Shown: positions 39,177 through 48,185 of the stretch, one piece after another
Layout: each line of letters opens with the position of its first letter
Position numbering within the stretch: the stretch's first letter is position 1
Assembly (NCBI GenBank): GCA_937129145.1
Contig: CAKZMU010000078.1
Span: 62,001 to 126,000 of the forward strand
Direction: 5' to 3'
From: an uncultured Lacinutrix sp.
GTDB taxonomy: Bacteria > Bacteroidota > Bacteroidia > Flavobacteriales > Flavobacteriaceae
Length of the DNA stretch: 64,000 nt
Made by a program: the position numbers and the translations under genes
Notes under the pieces: generated by a model
The model's database searches: none
Seen by the model: only the letters and a program-made list of their open reading frames with translations
What the model was told of the DNA's origin: nothing

Positions 39177-40058
39177 TTACAGTAAAATTATTTTAGTACT
39201 TCCCAGTTGTTTACTATTGTCAAACACATTTACAAAATACCGTCCAGCTTTCAAGGGCTCATTGGTTTCGATATTGGCAGATACTTCCAAAGTCAATTTA
39301 TTGTAAATAATATTTTTTTTATGGCTGTAAATTAATGATGATTCACCAAACTCAATAGCACCTTTATCTGATACCACATTGTTATCTGGACCAATTATTT
39401 GAATATAAATGTCTTTTTCTTGTGATGTCGCTAAAGGATTTTCTGCCAATACAAAAGCTACATTAATACTTTTGGTTTTATTGGCTTTAGTAGTTTCAAT
39501 AATGTCACCAGATTTTTTTACTGAAAAAGCACTAGCTCTAAAAGAATTTGCAGACACTACTGATGATGCTTTCTTAATAGCATTATCTAATTCCGTTTTT
39601 TCTTCTTTTAAATTAGAAATAACCTCATTTTGTTTTTCTAAAAGTTGAGAAATAGATATATTTTGTTTTGATAATTCAGTATTCACAGCCAAAAAAGAAT
39701 CACCTTTTTTAACTAGATTAGATTGTTGGTTTTTTACTGTTAACAATTCATTTTTATATACATTAATCAAAGGGATAGTTGCTTGTAACTCCTTTAAAGA
39801 ATCTTGTTTTTGAGAAATGATGTTTTTTGTATTGTCTAGCTCTAATTTTAAATTTTTGTGAGTATCATTTAACTCATCGTAACTCGATATAACCTTTGAG
39901 ATTTGATTTTCCAGAAGCTTTTTTTCTTGATTTAAAAAATCTTCTTTAGATTGTGCAGACGCATAGTTAGTGTAACTATAAGCAGCTAAAATGGCAAAAG
40001 CAACCACGAGGGTTCCTATGGTAAATCTGTAGTTAAATACTTGAGGGTTAACTATCAT
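39177..40058 (-). CDS. Membrane-anchored coiled-coil protein of unknown function
   Basis: A 293-residue protein. One N-terminal membrane segment (FTIGTLVVAFAILAAYSYT, residues about 12-30) is followed by a coiled coil from about 40 to 165 (KKLLENQISKVISSYDELND, KEEKTELDNAIKKASS). The C-terminal beta-rich domain (SINVAFVLAENPLATSQEK, IYIQIIGPDNNVVSDKGAIE, KAGRYFVNVFDNSKQLGSTK) resembles an immunoglobulin-like fold and should lie in the periplasm. Related proteins in flavobacteria are hypothetical or carry misleading chromosome-partitioning names. Function unknown. Confidence 0.8.
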   Translation of the reverse strand: MIVNPQVFNYRFTIGTLVVAFAILAAYSYTNYASAQSKEDFLNQEKKLLENQISKVISSYDELNDTHKNLKLELDNTKNIISQKQDSLKELQATIPLINVYKNELLTVKNQQSNLVKKGDSFLAVNTELSKQNISISQLLEKQNEVISNLKEEKTELDNAIKKASSVVSANSFRASAFSVKKSGDIIETTKANKTKSINVAFVLAENPLATSQEKDIYIQIIGPDNNVVSDKGAIEFGESSLIYSHKKNIIYNKLTLEVSANIETNEPLKAGRYFVNVFDNSKQLGSTKIILL

Positions 40059-40141
40059 TACACGCTATTATTGGTTGGAGGGTTAATTAATTGATGCGAA
40101 AATATGTATTAAGTTTGTAGTGACTAATTTTAATCGTTCAA

Positions 40142-40819
40142 ATGGTAAAAAACTTGTTGAATTTATTTTTTCCAAAAGTATGTTATGCTTGCAATAACTT
40201 ATTGGCAGATAATGAAGCTTATGTTTGTACCAATTGCAGACATGATTTACCAGTAACTAATTACCATTTTAATGATGACGATATTGTTAAAAAAGTGCTA
40301 TATGGACGTGTTAAATTAGAAAATGCCACAGCACTTTTACAATTCCATAAAAAAGGGATGGTACAGCATTTGTTGCATGGTTTAAAATATAGAGGCTATG
40401 AAAACATTGGTGTTTTTTTAGGAAAGTGGTTAGGCGAAGAGTTAAAAAATATTGAATCGTATAAGCATATAGATGTGGTAATCCCTGTGCCATTGCACAA
40501 AAAGAAACTTAGAAAAAGAGGCTATAACCAAGTAGAGAAATTCGGAAAAGAAATTGCTCAAGCTTTAAACGTGCCTTATATTGATAAGGTGCTTATAAAA
40601 ACAACCGCTACAAAAACGCAGGTGTTTAAGGAGCGTGTAGCAAGATGGAATACTAACAACGAAATATTTAGTACTACAAACCTTCATGAAATTGCCAATA
40701 AACATGTATTGTTAGTGGATGATATTATTACAACTGGAGCAACTATTGAAGCTTGTGCAAACGAACTAATAAAAGCAAACAATGTTAAAATAAGTCTTGC
40801 TACTATGGCAATTGCGTAA
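40142..40819 (+). CDS. comF: ComF-family phosphoribosyltransferase-like protein
   Basis: A 225-residue protein. The N-terminal zinc-finger-like segment FPKVCYACNNLLADNEAYVC with CTNC is followed by the phosphoribosyltransferase domain: IDVVIPVPLHKKKLRKRGYN (the ComF signature), then the PRPP-binding loop VLLVDDIITTGATI. ComF proteins are needed for natural transformation in several bacteria, although their biochemical role is unclear. A transformation gene is of interest in a genome that carries a cassette array. It is preceded by a TAnnTTTG box (TAAGTTTG near 40108). Confidence 0.92.
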   Translation: MVKNLLNLFFPKVCYACNNLLADNEAYVCTNCRHDLPVTNYHFNDDDIVKKVLYGRVKLENATALLQFHKKGMVQHLLHGLKYRGYENIGVFLGKWLGEELKNIESYKHIDVVIPVPLHKKKLRKRGYNQVEKFGKEIAQALNVPYIDKVLIKTTATKTQVFKERVARWNTNNEIFSTTNLHEIANKHVLLVDDIITTGATIEACANELIKANNVKISLATMAIA

Positions 40820-40872
40820 TAAGTTTTTCGTTTATATAAATAAGTCGTTAATTTGCCTAAATAATTGATTTA

Positions 40873-42480
40873 ATGCGTCGTTTTTTCTCTAATTTATCGC
40901 TTTTACTTGTTGTGTGTTTAGTGCTGTTTAATTGTGCAAACAGAGGCACTCCAACAGGTGGAGATAAAGATGAGACGCCTCCTACGATTGAAAAATCAGT
41001 TCCTGAAAATAACTCCGTAAATTTTAATACTAAAGAAATAAAAATTTACTTCGACGAGTATATTAAGCTTAACGATTTACAAAAGCAGTTAATTATTTCG
41101 CCTCCAATGGACCCACCGCCAGAAATAACACCGTTAGGTTCTGCAAGTAAATATATTACTATTAAAATTCAGGATACTTTACTAGAAAACACAACTTATG
41201 CTATTAATTTTGGGACAAGTATTGTAGATAACAACGAAGGAAATCCGTATCCATATTATCGTTATGTGTTTTCAACAGGTAGTTATATTGACTCATTGAG
41301 TGTTGGCGGCTATGTTAAAAATTCTTTAGAAAGAGCGCCTGACGATTTTGTATCAGTCATGCTATATGAAGTCAATGATGCTTTTAACGACTCTATTATT
41401 TACAAAGAAAAACCAAAATACATAACCAACACTCTCGACAGTGTGACTTCGTTTAAATTAGAAAATTTAAAAGCAGGTAAGTATTTAATGGTGGCTTTAA
41501 AAGAAACCAATGAAAACTACATCTTTCAGCAAAAAACAGATAAAATAGCTTTTAAGAAGGAATTTATTACTGTGCCTTCGGATTCGGTTTACGAAATGAA
41601 TTTGTTTAAAGAAATTCCAGATTTTAAAGCAGTGAGACCTAGCTTGGTTTCAGGAAATAAAATTGCCTTTGGGTACGAAGGCGAAGGTGAAGATATGACC
41701 ATTGAATTGCTATCACCAACAGCCTCAGATTTTAGAAATGTGATTACAAAAGAAGTTGATAAAGACACACTAAACTATTGGTATAAGCCTAATTTTGAAG
41801 CTGACTCGATAATGGTTAAAGTATCAAAAGCAAATTTTTCAGAAACGTTTAAAGTCAATTTGAGAGACTTGGAAAAAGACACTTTAATTGTAAAGCCTAT
41901 TGAAACAAGAGCATTAAAATTACTAGAAGATTTTCAACTTCAAGGGACTACGCCATTTACGGCAATAGACGAAAGTAAAATCACTATTCTTGACCAAGAT
42001 TCGACTGCTATAGCTTTCACATCAACACTAGATAAGCTTAACAACATTTACAGCTTGAGTTTTGATAAAACAGAGAAAAACGTTTATGATATGCAGATGC
42101 TTCCAGGAGCATTTACCGATTTTTTCGAAGACCGAAACGACACACTTAACTTTAGTATTCGCACAAAAGAGGAATCAGATTATGGCGAAGTTCGTGTTAA
42201 TTTGCAAAATGCAACCTATCCAGTTATTGTACAATTAATTGACCAAAAAGGAGAGGTAGAAGCAGAACTCTATGCAGAAGATAACTCAAAACCACTAGAT
42301 TTTTTAAGCCTTAATCCAGGTAAATATTTTATCAGGGTGATTTTTGATAGCAATAAAAATAAGAAACATGACCCTGGTAATTATCTAAAAAAGCTGCAAC
42401 CAGAGCGTGTGAGTTATTATCCAGATGAAATTGAAGTTAGAGCTTATTCCGAGCAAATCTTTACGTTTACATTACAGTAA
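40873..42480 (+). CDS. Lipoprotein with an Ig-like (SbsA/Big_5-type) domain
   Basis: A 535-residue lipoprotein with signal MRRFFSNLSLLLVVCLVLFNC (lipobox LFNC). It contains PTGGDKDETPPTIEKSVPEN, the start of a Big_5/SbsA-like domain (INFGTSIVDNNEGNPYPYYR, YVFSTGS), and then several beta-sandwich stretches up to YFIRVIFDSNKNKKHDPGNY and YYPDEIEVRAYSEQIFTF. This architecture is conserved in Flavobacteriaceae but uncharacterised; it is probably surface-exposed or periplasmic. It ends by overlapping the convergent nitrilase gene by 14 bp. Confidence 0.82.
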   Translation: MRRFFSNLSLLLVVCLVLFNCANRGTPTGGDKDETPPTIEKSVPENNSVNFNTKEIKIYFDEYIKLNDLQKQLIISPPMDPPPEITPLGSASKYITIKIQDTLLENTTYAINFGTSIVDNNEGNPYPYYRYVFSTGSYIDSLSVGGYVKNSLERAPDDFVSVMLYEVNDAFNDSIIYKEKPKYITNTLDSVTSFKLENLKAGKYLMVALKETNENYIFQQKTDKIAFKKEFITVPSDSVYEMNLFKEIPDFKAVRPSLVSGNKIAFGYEGEGEDMTIELLSPTASDFRNVITKEVDKDTLNYWYKPNFEADSIMVKVSKANFSETFKVNLRDLEKDTLIVKPIETRALKLLEDFQLQGTTPFTAIDESKITILDQDSTAIAFTSTLDKLNNIYSLSFDKTEKNVYDMQMLPGAFTDFFEDRNDTLNFSIRTKEESDYGEVRVNLQNATYPVIVQLIDQKGEVEAELYAEDNSKPLDFLSLNPGKYFIRVIFDSNKNKKHDPGNYLKKLQPERVSYYPDEIEVRAYSEQIFTFTLQ

Positions 42481-43246
42481 AACGGTCTCTGTCATCTAAA
42501 AATTTTAGCTTGTTTCTTATTTCAGACACATGATTTTTTTCTAATGTAACTATTTCAATGCATTCTTTACTGTCTTCAAAATTGGTTAATAATTTACCCA
42601 ATCCATCATAAGCACCTGAATGTCCTGAATATTCAAGATTGTTAGTGTCATTACCAACACGATTCACACCAATACAGTAACTCATATTTTCAATGGCTCT
42701 TGCTTTTAGTAAAGTGTCCCAAGCGTCAACACGAGGTTTTGGCCAATTGGCAACATATAGTAACACGTCGTAATTTTCAGTATTTCTAGCCCAAACAGGA
42801 AAACGCAAATCATAACAAATTAAAGGGCAAATACGCCAACCTTTATAGTCAACGATAACTTTTTTAGTTCCAGCTTTATATACTTTGTCCTCGCCTGCTA
42901 AGGTAAAAGTATGGCGTTTATCGTAGGTGTTAATGGTGCCATCAGGTTTTACAAACACAAACCGATTATAAAACACATTATTTTCTTTAATAACCAAACT
43001 GCCTCCAATAGCTGTTTGTTTTTCTTTACTGAGTTTTCGTAACCATGTTATGGTTGGTCCTTCCATGGTTTCAAAAACAGCTTCAGGATTCATGGTAAAA
43101 CCAGACATAAACATTTCTGGTAAAAGGATGAGGTCAACAGCTTCAGTAATTGACGCTATTTTTTTTGAAAAGTGCAATCTGTTGTCTTTTGGGTTTTCCC
43201 AAACTAAACGAGATTGAATCATGGCAATTTTTAAGGTGTCTTGCAT
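42467..43246 (-). CDS. Nitrilase-superfamily omega-amidase
   Basis: A 259-residue carbon-nitrogen hydrolase. The Glu-Lys-Cys catalytic triad is visible in LILLPEMFMSGF, YDKRHTF and PLICYDLRFPVW. The closing segment ENMSYCIGVNRVGNDTNN and GHSGAYDGLGK fit the omega-amidase (YafV/NIT2-like) branch, which deaminates alpha-ketoglutaramate and related amides in methionine salvage. A TAnnTTTG box ends 4 nt before its ATG, another case of a probable leaderless mRNA. Confidence 0.92.
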   Translation of the reverse strand: MQDTLKIAMIQSRLVWENPKDNRLHFSKKIASITEAVDLILLPEMFMSGFTMNPEAVFETMEGPTITWLRKLSKEKQTAIGGSLVIKENNVFYNRFVFVKPDGTINTYDKRHTFTLAGEDKVYKAGTKKVIVDYKGWRICPLICYDLRFPVWARNTENYDVLLYVANWPKPRVDAWDTLLKARAIENMSYCIGVNRVGNDTNNLEYSGHSGAYDGLGKLLTNFEDSKECIEIVTLEKNHVSEIRNKLKFLDDRDRFTVM

Positions 43247-43250
43247 ATTT

Positions 43251-43258
43251 CAAAAGTA
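43251..43258 (-). promoter_or_regulatory. -7 promoter box of the omega-amidase gene
   Basis: On the minus strand TACTTTTG (TAnnTTTG) is followed by 4 nt and the ATG at 43246. Confidence 0.5.
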
Positions 43259-43355
43259 ATGATTTAAACTATTTTTTAAATAGATTCCATAACAGAAATA
43301 TCTAGCAAAGAGGTTTATTTTAGTTATTTTTAAAGTGAATTATAATACGCTAGCC

Positions 43356-44513
43356 ATGAAAATCCGTTTACTCATTTTTGCTTTTGTTGTCACTATTGCA
43401 ACTGATACTTTTTCTCAAGAAATCACCTATTTCCCAGAACGTCATGCCAATTGGGAAGAAAAAACACCTAAGGAGTTAAATGTAAATCCTCAGCTTTTAA
43501 AAGAAGCCATACAATATGCTAACGACAATGAATATTCCGGTTCAAGAGACTTAAGAATCGCTACTTTAAAAGGGTTTGCACGTGAGCCATTTCATGAAAT
43601 TTCAGGACCAACCAAGAAAAGAGGAGGTCCAGCAGGAGTGATTTTAAAAGACGGTTACATTGTTGCAAAATGGGGAGATGTTAAGCGAGTAGATATGACG
43701 TTTAGTGTGACCAAAAGCTTTTTATCTACTGTTGCAGGATTAGCTTATGATAATAAATTAATTGCTAGCACCAATGATAAATTGAGCAATTACGTTTGGG
43801 ATGGCACTTTTAGAGGTAATCACAACAGCAAGATTACTTGGGAGCATTTATTACAGCAAAACTCAGATTGGTCTGGAGAACTTTGGGGCGGAAAAGATTG
43901 GGCAGATAGACCACCTCGAAAAGGTAATATTGACGATTGGAAGTTTAGAGAATTAAAAGAACCAGGCACTGTTATGGAATATAACGACGTTCGTGTAAAT
44001 GTACTGGCGTATTCACTCACGCATGTTTGGAGACAACCTGTACCACAAGTTTTAAAAGAGCTTATTATGGACCCAATTGGTGCCTCAACTACGTGGCGTT
44101 GGTTTGGTTATGACAATGCGTGGACAGTTATTGATGGCATCAAAATGAAATCGGTTACTGGAGGAGGACATTCTGGTGGTGGGATTTTTATTTCGGCTGA
44201 AGATATGGCAAGATTCGGATTATTGTTTTTAAATAACGGAAAATGGAAAAACAAACAGCTCATTAGTGAATCATGGATTGAAAAAGCTACAACACCCTCT
44301 CAACCAAATGCTAATTATGGCTACATGTGGTGGTTAAATAAAAAAGGAAGCAAACATTGGGAAGGGCTGTCTGAAAACATCTATTATGCAGCAGGGTTTG
44401 GAGGGAACTTTATTGTGATTGACAAAGAGAAAAACCTCGTAGTCGTGACAAGATGGTTGGAGCCATCTAAAATAGATGAGTTTATGACAAAAGTGGACAA
44501 GAGTTTGAACTAA
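43356..44513 (+). CDS. Secreted serine hydrolase of the class C beta-lactamase family
   Basis: About 385 residues from ATG 43356 (the frame opens at 43335). The signal peptide MKIRLLIFAFVVTIATDTFS precedes the mature part. Class C/DD-peptidase motifs are present: the SxxK pair in MTFSVTKSFLSTVAG, a YxN-like motif in MEYNDVRVNVLAYS, and a KTG/HxG-like triad in SVTGGGHSGGGIF. Proteins of this family include esterases and peptidases as well as beta-lactamases; nothing here shows antibiotic cleavage. The downstream gene converges with a 4-bp overlap. Confidence 0.88.
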   Translation: MKIRLLIFAFVVTIATDTFSQEITYFPERHANWEEKTPKELNVNPQLLKEAIQYANDNEYSGSRDLRIATLKGFAREPFHEISGPTKKRGGPAGVILKDGYIVAKWGDVKRVDMTFSVTKSFLSTVAGLAYDNKLIASTNDKLSNYVWDGTFRGNHNSKITWEHLLQQNSDWSGELWGGKDWADRPPRKGNIDDWKFRELKEPGTVMEYNDVRVNVLAYSLTHVWRQPVPQVLKELIMDPIGASTTWRWFGYDNAWTVIDGIKMKSVTGGGHSGGGIFISAEDMARFGLLFLNNGKWKNKQLISESWIEKATTPSQPNANYGYMWWLNKKGSKHWEGLSENIYYAAGFGGNFIVIDKEKNLVVVTRWLEPSKIDEFMTKVDKSLN

Positions 44514-44986
44514 GAACGTTTCAATTTCTTTTCTGCTTTTTTAAGTTTGTTACTTAATTTTTCAATTTTCTCTAACCATTTAGCTTCATCTTTTGGCGAT
44601 AGTTTACCTTTTTGCTTTAAGCGCTCATATTTCTCTTGTGCTTGTGTGTGTGTTTTGGATGCTTTGTCGTAATTAGACTGAATCTTTTCATTGCGTTTTA
44701 GCTTCTTTTTAGCCTTTTTTTGTTTGTTTTCAGCTTTTTTCTTCTCTTTTTCGAGCTTTTTTTGCCTTTTTTCTTCTTTTTCTTTCTGTTTTAATTCTTC
44801 GGCTAGTTTTGAAAACTCACTTTTAATTGCTGCTTGTTCTTCTAAGGAAAATGTTGCTGTAACATCGTTACCATCGTGCATTATTTTGCCTTTTTTAACG
44901 ACGTATTTTTCACCATTTCTTTCTACTTCTTGAGCATTAGTAAAAAGACCTATTCCTATAAATAATATAATAAGTATGTTTTTCAT
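44510..44986 (-). CDS. Secreted lysine-rich coiled-coil protein
   Basis: A 158-residue protein with signal peptide MKNILIILFIGIGLFTNA. A small opening domain (VERNGEKYVVKKGKIMHDG) is followed by a highly charged helix of lysine and glutamate repeats (EELKQKEKEEKRQKKLEKE and on) to the C-terminus. Probably periplasmic; function unknown. Confidence 0.75.
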   Translation of the reverse strand: MKNILIILFIGIGLFTNAQEVERNGEKYVVKKGKIMHDGNDVTATFSLEEQAAIKSEFSKLAEELKQKEKEEKRQKKLEKEKKKAENKQKKAKKKLKRNEKIQSNYDKASKTHTQAQEKYERLKQKGKLSPKDEAKWLEKIEKLSNKLKKAEKKLKRS

Positions 44987-45488
44987 GACCTTTTCATTTT
45001 ATATGTATTTATAAGATACAAAAATGCTAGAAAAGTCACAATTTATGTAACCTGTTATACATTTTGATAAGATATTTAGGAGTTTGAGTGATTTCGAAGA
45101 TGAGGAAATTGTATCGAGAATAATTTATGGGTATTAAAAAAATTCTAGATGCAATGCTTTACAAGAATTTTACTCGAACTGACGTTTATGCTTAAATGGA
45201 ATACCAAGAGCTTAAAATAAAAGTCCCTCGTTTTAATGAGGAATCGGGTTTTTACACCACAAAAAATCTGCCCATGAAAATACGCATTTTAAACACTGTA
45301 TTTTTGGTGTACTACATAAAAAACGAACGATTAGGTTTTTACAATTGCACACCAATCATCATTTGAAGATAATTAGGGATATTTTAGCCAAACAACTCAT
45401 TTTAAACTTCTGCTGGCGTGCATTTGAGTAAAATTCTCAGATATAAATGTAACTTATAACAACATCTCATCGTCATATTATCTGTTAA
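44987..45488. other. Gene-poor gap of about 500 bp with a possible decayed sigma-like remnant and a 56-codon ORF
   Basis: Near 45088 one plus-strand frame reads EDEEIVSRIIYG before a stop, reminiscent of the start of ECF sigma factors, but frameshifts and stops follow. An ORF of 56 codons at 45196-45366 (MEYQELKIKVPRFNEESGFY as its beginning) has no recognisable family. The hairpin CCTCGTTTTAATGAGG lies inside it. The gap looks like decaying coding sequence rather than a functional locus. Confidence 0.35.
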
Positions 45489-46193
45489 ATGACTGAAATG
45501 AATACTGAACTAACTTCGAAACAAATAAACTATAAAGGATTTCTTTTTGACATAATTCTTTACCTCGCAGTAATGTTTTTGATAAGAGGGGTTTATTTTT
45601 CTCAATTACCTTTTATTGTAAATGGGTTGATGTGGTCTTTATCGACTTTAATAATTGCCTCATGGAGAATGAAAGTTCGCAATATAACTTGGAAAGACTT
45701 AGGGTTGCGAAAACCAGAAAATCTAATGAAAATAGTATTGGTAACTATTGGAATATTAATCGCTATTCCAATATTGATTATTGTTTTTCAGCAGATTCAA
45801 AACTTACTGCCTTTCAATTTATCGCCAGATACTTCCTCACAAGATGCAGTTTCCAAATTTGGAGATTTAAAAGAAAACTGGACTCATTTTTTTACAATTA
45901 TTCCATTTATACTACTTCAATCAGCATTAGAAGAATTGTTGGACAGAGGTTTTTTAATCAATTGGTTTGAACGCTTGTTTTCTAAAACCTCATTTGCTAC
46001 TGCTATTGCCGTTCTTTTACAAGCTATGATTTTTGGATTCAGACATTCTTATGATATATCAGAAAGGTCAATTACAGTAGCTATTATAGGCTTAGTGATG
46101 GGAATAGCATATGTGAAATTTGGTAGAAATTTATGGCCTTTAATTATTGCACATTGCATACTCAATACAATGTCCATGATAGGAAAAGTATAA
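45489..46193 (+). CDS. CPBP-family intramembrane metalloprotease
   Basis: A 234-residue membrane protein with about seven hydrophobic segments. The three conserved motifs of the CPBP/Abi family are present: EExxxR in QSALEELLDRGFLINW, FxxxH in FGFRHSY, and HxxxN in PLIIAHCILNT. These proteins process prenylated or membrane peptides, and some give immunity to bacteriocins. The ORF starts MTEMNTE; the second ATG at 45498 is a possible alternative. It is followed by a strong terminator shared with rpmA. Confidence 0.88.
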   Translation: MTEMNTELTSKQINYKGFLFDIILYLAVMFLIRGVYFSQLPFIVNGLMWSLSTLIIASWRMKVRNITWKDLGLRKPENLMKIVLVTIGILIAIPILIIVFQQIQNLLPFNLSPDTSSQDAVSKFGDLKENWTHFFTIIPFILLQSALEELLDRGFLINWFERLFSKTSFATAIAVLLQAMIFGFRHSYDISERSITVAIIGLVMGIAYVKFGRNLWPLIIAHCILNTMSMIGKV

Positions 46194-46200
46194 CAATTAA

Positions 46201-46241
46201 AAAAACCCTCTCTTTCCGAAGTTTCGGAACAGAAAGGGTTC
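46201..46241. terminator. Bidirectional terminator between the CPBP gene and rpmA
   Basis: AACCCT-CTCTTTCCGAA and TTCGGAACAGAAAGGGTT form a long stem with a short loop, with an A-run on one side and a T-rich stretch on the other; it can end both convergent units. Confidence 0.85.
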
Positions 46242-46265
46242 AAGTATATTTAAAGAATCTGTTTC

Positions 46266-46526
46266 TTAAGCCTCAAAAGGCTCAATAGAAACATACGATT
46301 TGTTATCTTTTTTCTTTGTGAATTTTACAAGTCCATCAACTTTAGCGTGTAAAGTATGATCTTTTCCTTGGTATACATTTTCACCTGGGTGATGTGTATT
46401 ACCTCTTTGTCTAATGATAATGTTTCCAGCTATTGCAGCTTGACCACCAAATATCTTTACACCTAAGCGTTTCGATTCTGATTCTCTACCATTCTTCGAA
46501 CTTCCGACTCCTTTTTTATGTGCCAT
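46266..46526 (-). CDS. rpmA: Ribosomal protein L27
   Basis: An 86-residue 50S protein beginning [20 protein letters not shown], followed by [20 protein letters not shown] and [19 protein letters not shown], all diagnostic of L27. There is no N-terminal extension, so no processing is needed. It sits 26 bp downstream of rplU in the usual L21-L27 operon. Confidence 0.98.
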   Translation of the reverse strand: MAHKKGVGSSKNGRESESKRLGVKIFGGQAAIAGNIIIRQRGNTHHPGENVYQGKDHTLHAKVDGLVKFTKKKDNKSYVSIEPFEA

Positions 46527-46552
46527 TTTATTTCGATTTTAGATTATTAAAA

Positions 46553-47101
46553 TTAACTTAAAGCAGCAATTAAATCGGCTTTCTTCATTCCAGAAATACC
46601 AGTAATTCCTTTTGCTTTAGCCATCTCTTTCAATTCAGCAACAGTGTTTTTGCTTAAATCTTGAGTAACTTCTACTTTTTTAGCAGCTGGTTTAGCTTCT
46701 GCCTTTGGAGCAGCTTTTGCTTTTGGTTCAGCTTTTTTAGTTTCTTTTTTTACTGGAGCAGCTTTTTCAGCCTTAGCTGGTTTTGCTCCTGAAGCAACAA
46801 TTCTTTCAATTTGAATTTCAGTTAAAGATTGTCTGTGTCCATTTTTAACACGGTAACCTTTACGTCTTTTCTTTTTGAAAACTATTACTTTATCACCTTT
46901 AAGGTGCTTTAAGACTTTCGCACTTACTTGTGCTCCGCCTATAGCTGGGGCGCCTACAGTAACTTTGTCACCATCATCTAACAAAAGGACGTTATCGAAA
47001 GAAACTTTCTTACCTTCTTCTGTTTGTAAACGATGAACAAAGACTTTTTGGTCTTTTTCAACTTTAAATTGTTGCCCTGCTATCTCTACAATTGCGTACA
47101 T
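46553..47101 (-). CDS. rplU: Ribosomal protein L21 with C-terminal extension
   Basis: A 182-residue version of L21, which is usually about 103 residues. Residues 1-103 are canonical ([40 protein letters not shown]). An alanine/lysine linker of about 45 residues follows ([19 protein letters not shown] and on), then a 30-residue SAP/Rho-N-like module ([20 protein letters not shown], ending [10 protein letters not shown]). The extra module may bind nucleic acid. Such extended L21 proteins occur in flavobacteria. Confidence 0.97.
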   Translation of the reverse strand: MYAIVEIAGQQFKVEKDQKVFVHRLQTEEGKKVSFDNVLLLDDGDKVTVGAPAIGGAQVSAKVLKHLKGDKVIVFKKKRRKGYRVKNGHRQSLTEIQIERIVASGAKPAKAEKAAPVKKETKKAEPKAKAAPKAEAKPAAKKVEVTQDLSKNTVAELKEMAKAKGITGISGMKKADLIAALS

Positions 47102-47152
47102 AGCGTAACGTTTAAATATTTATTAATTAAAATTTTTACTCAAAAATGAGTG

Positions 47153-47182
47153 CAAATATAACGCTATTTCCTTAACCTACAA
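47153..47182 (-). promoter_or_regulatory. Promoter of the rplU-rpmA operon
   Basis: On the minus strand TTG (47182-47180), a 19-nt spacer and TATATTTG (47160-47153) match the Bacteroidetes promoter consensus; the leader is about 45 nt. Confidence 0.75.
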
Positions 47183-47219
47183 ACGTTTTAAAGTATTTAA
47201 TGTGCTAAAAATCTAAAGC

Positions 47220-48095
47220 CTAATTTCGCTTATTGGCAAGATAAATACCTAATAGAATTAAAATAGTTGCTAAGCCCTGTAAAATACTAAAATTTTCGCC
47301 ATCCAAAATTCCCCACATCAAGGCCACTAAAGGCATTGAATAGGTGACTGAAGACGCAAAAACTGGCGTTGCCATTTGTACTAATTTATTGAACAATACT
47401 TTTGCTAAGGCTGTTCCAAAAGCTGAAAGAATGACAATATAAAGCATAGACATAGCAAAATCATTATTATTAAAATCTGCTATTTCAATAAAATCGGTAG
47501 ATAATAAAACGATAATTGCTGGAATTATTATAGCTACAAAATTTCCAACAGCAATCGTAATTGCTTTTACGTCTTGTAAATGTTTCTTAATGATATTGAC
47601 ATTAATTCCATACATAACTGATGAGATTACTACTAACCCAGCATATAAATAGTTCTGGCCTGGATTCAAGTCTGCGCCTTTAATAATCAATAAAGCGGTG
47701 CCAATAAAACCAATAATTACTCCCATTATTTGTCTTTTGGTAGATGCTATTTTAAAAATGACAAAACCAAGTAAAATAGTATTTAATGGTGTGAGCGAAT
47801 TTAGAATTGATGCTACTGCGCTATCAATTTCTGTTTCGGCATAAGCAAACAAAAAAACAGGAAAAAAAGTACCCAAAAGACCAGAAATAATTAACCATTT
47901 CCATTGAGTCTTTGTAATACTTTTAATAGTGTAAAATCCAAAAATAAAAATAAAACATCCAGAAATAATGATTCTTAACGCACCTAATTGCAATGGTGTA
48001 AGACCAATTAAACTTTTTTTAATGAGTATAAAAGAACTTCCCCAAATTAGAGATAGAATTATAAGATAAATCCATTTTTTATTCCCTGAATGCAT
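47220..48095 (-). CDS. EamA-family (DMT) transporter
   Basis: A 291-residue inner-membrane protein of the drug/metabolite transporter superfamily with two EamA repeats and about ten membrane helices. The opening WIYLIILSLIWGSSFILIKK and the second-repeat end YSMPLVALMWGILDGE are typical. Substrates of such permeases are usually small metabolites; none can be inferred here. Confidence 0.9.
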   Translation of the reverse strand: MHSGNKKWIYLIILSLIWGSSFILIKKSLIGLTPLQLGALRIIISGCFIFIFGFYTIKSITKTQWKWLIISGLLGTFFPVFLFAYAETEIDSAVASILNSLTPLNTILLGFVIFKIASTKRQIMGVIIGFIGTALLIIKGADLNPGQNYLYAGLVVISSVMYGINVNIIKKHLQDVKAITIAVGNFVAIIIPAIIVLLSTDFIEIADFNNNDFAMSMLYIVILSAFGTALAKVLFNKLVQMATPVFASSVTYSMPLVALMWGILDGENFSILQGLATILILLGIYLANKRN

Positions 48096-48185
48096 TGATT
48101 ATAAATTATTTAAAAATCACCAATTTAAGTGCAAATAACAGCAAATATTAGTAATTTTGTAGTTAAATCGTAATATTTAAAACCT

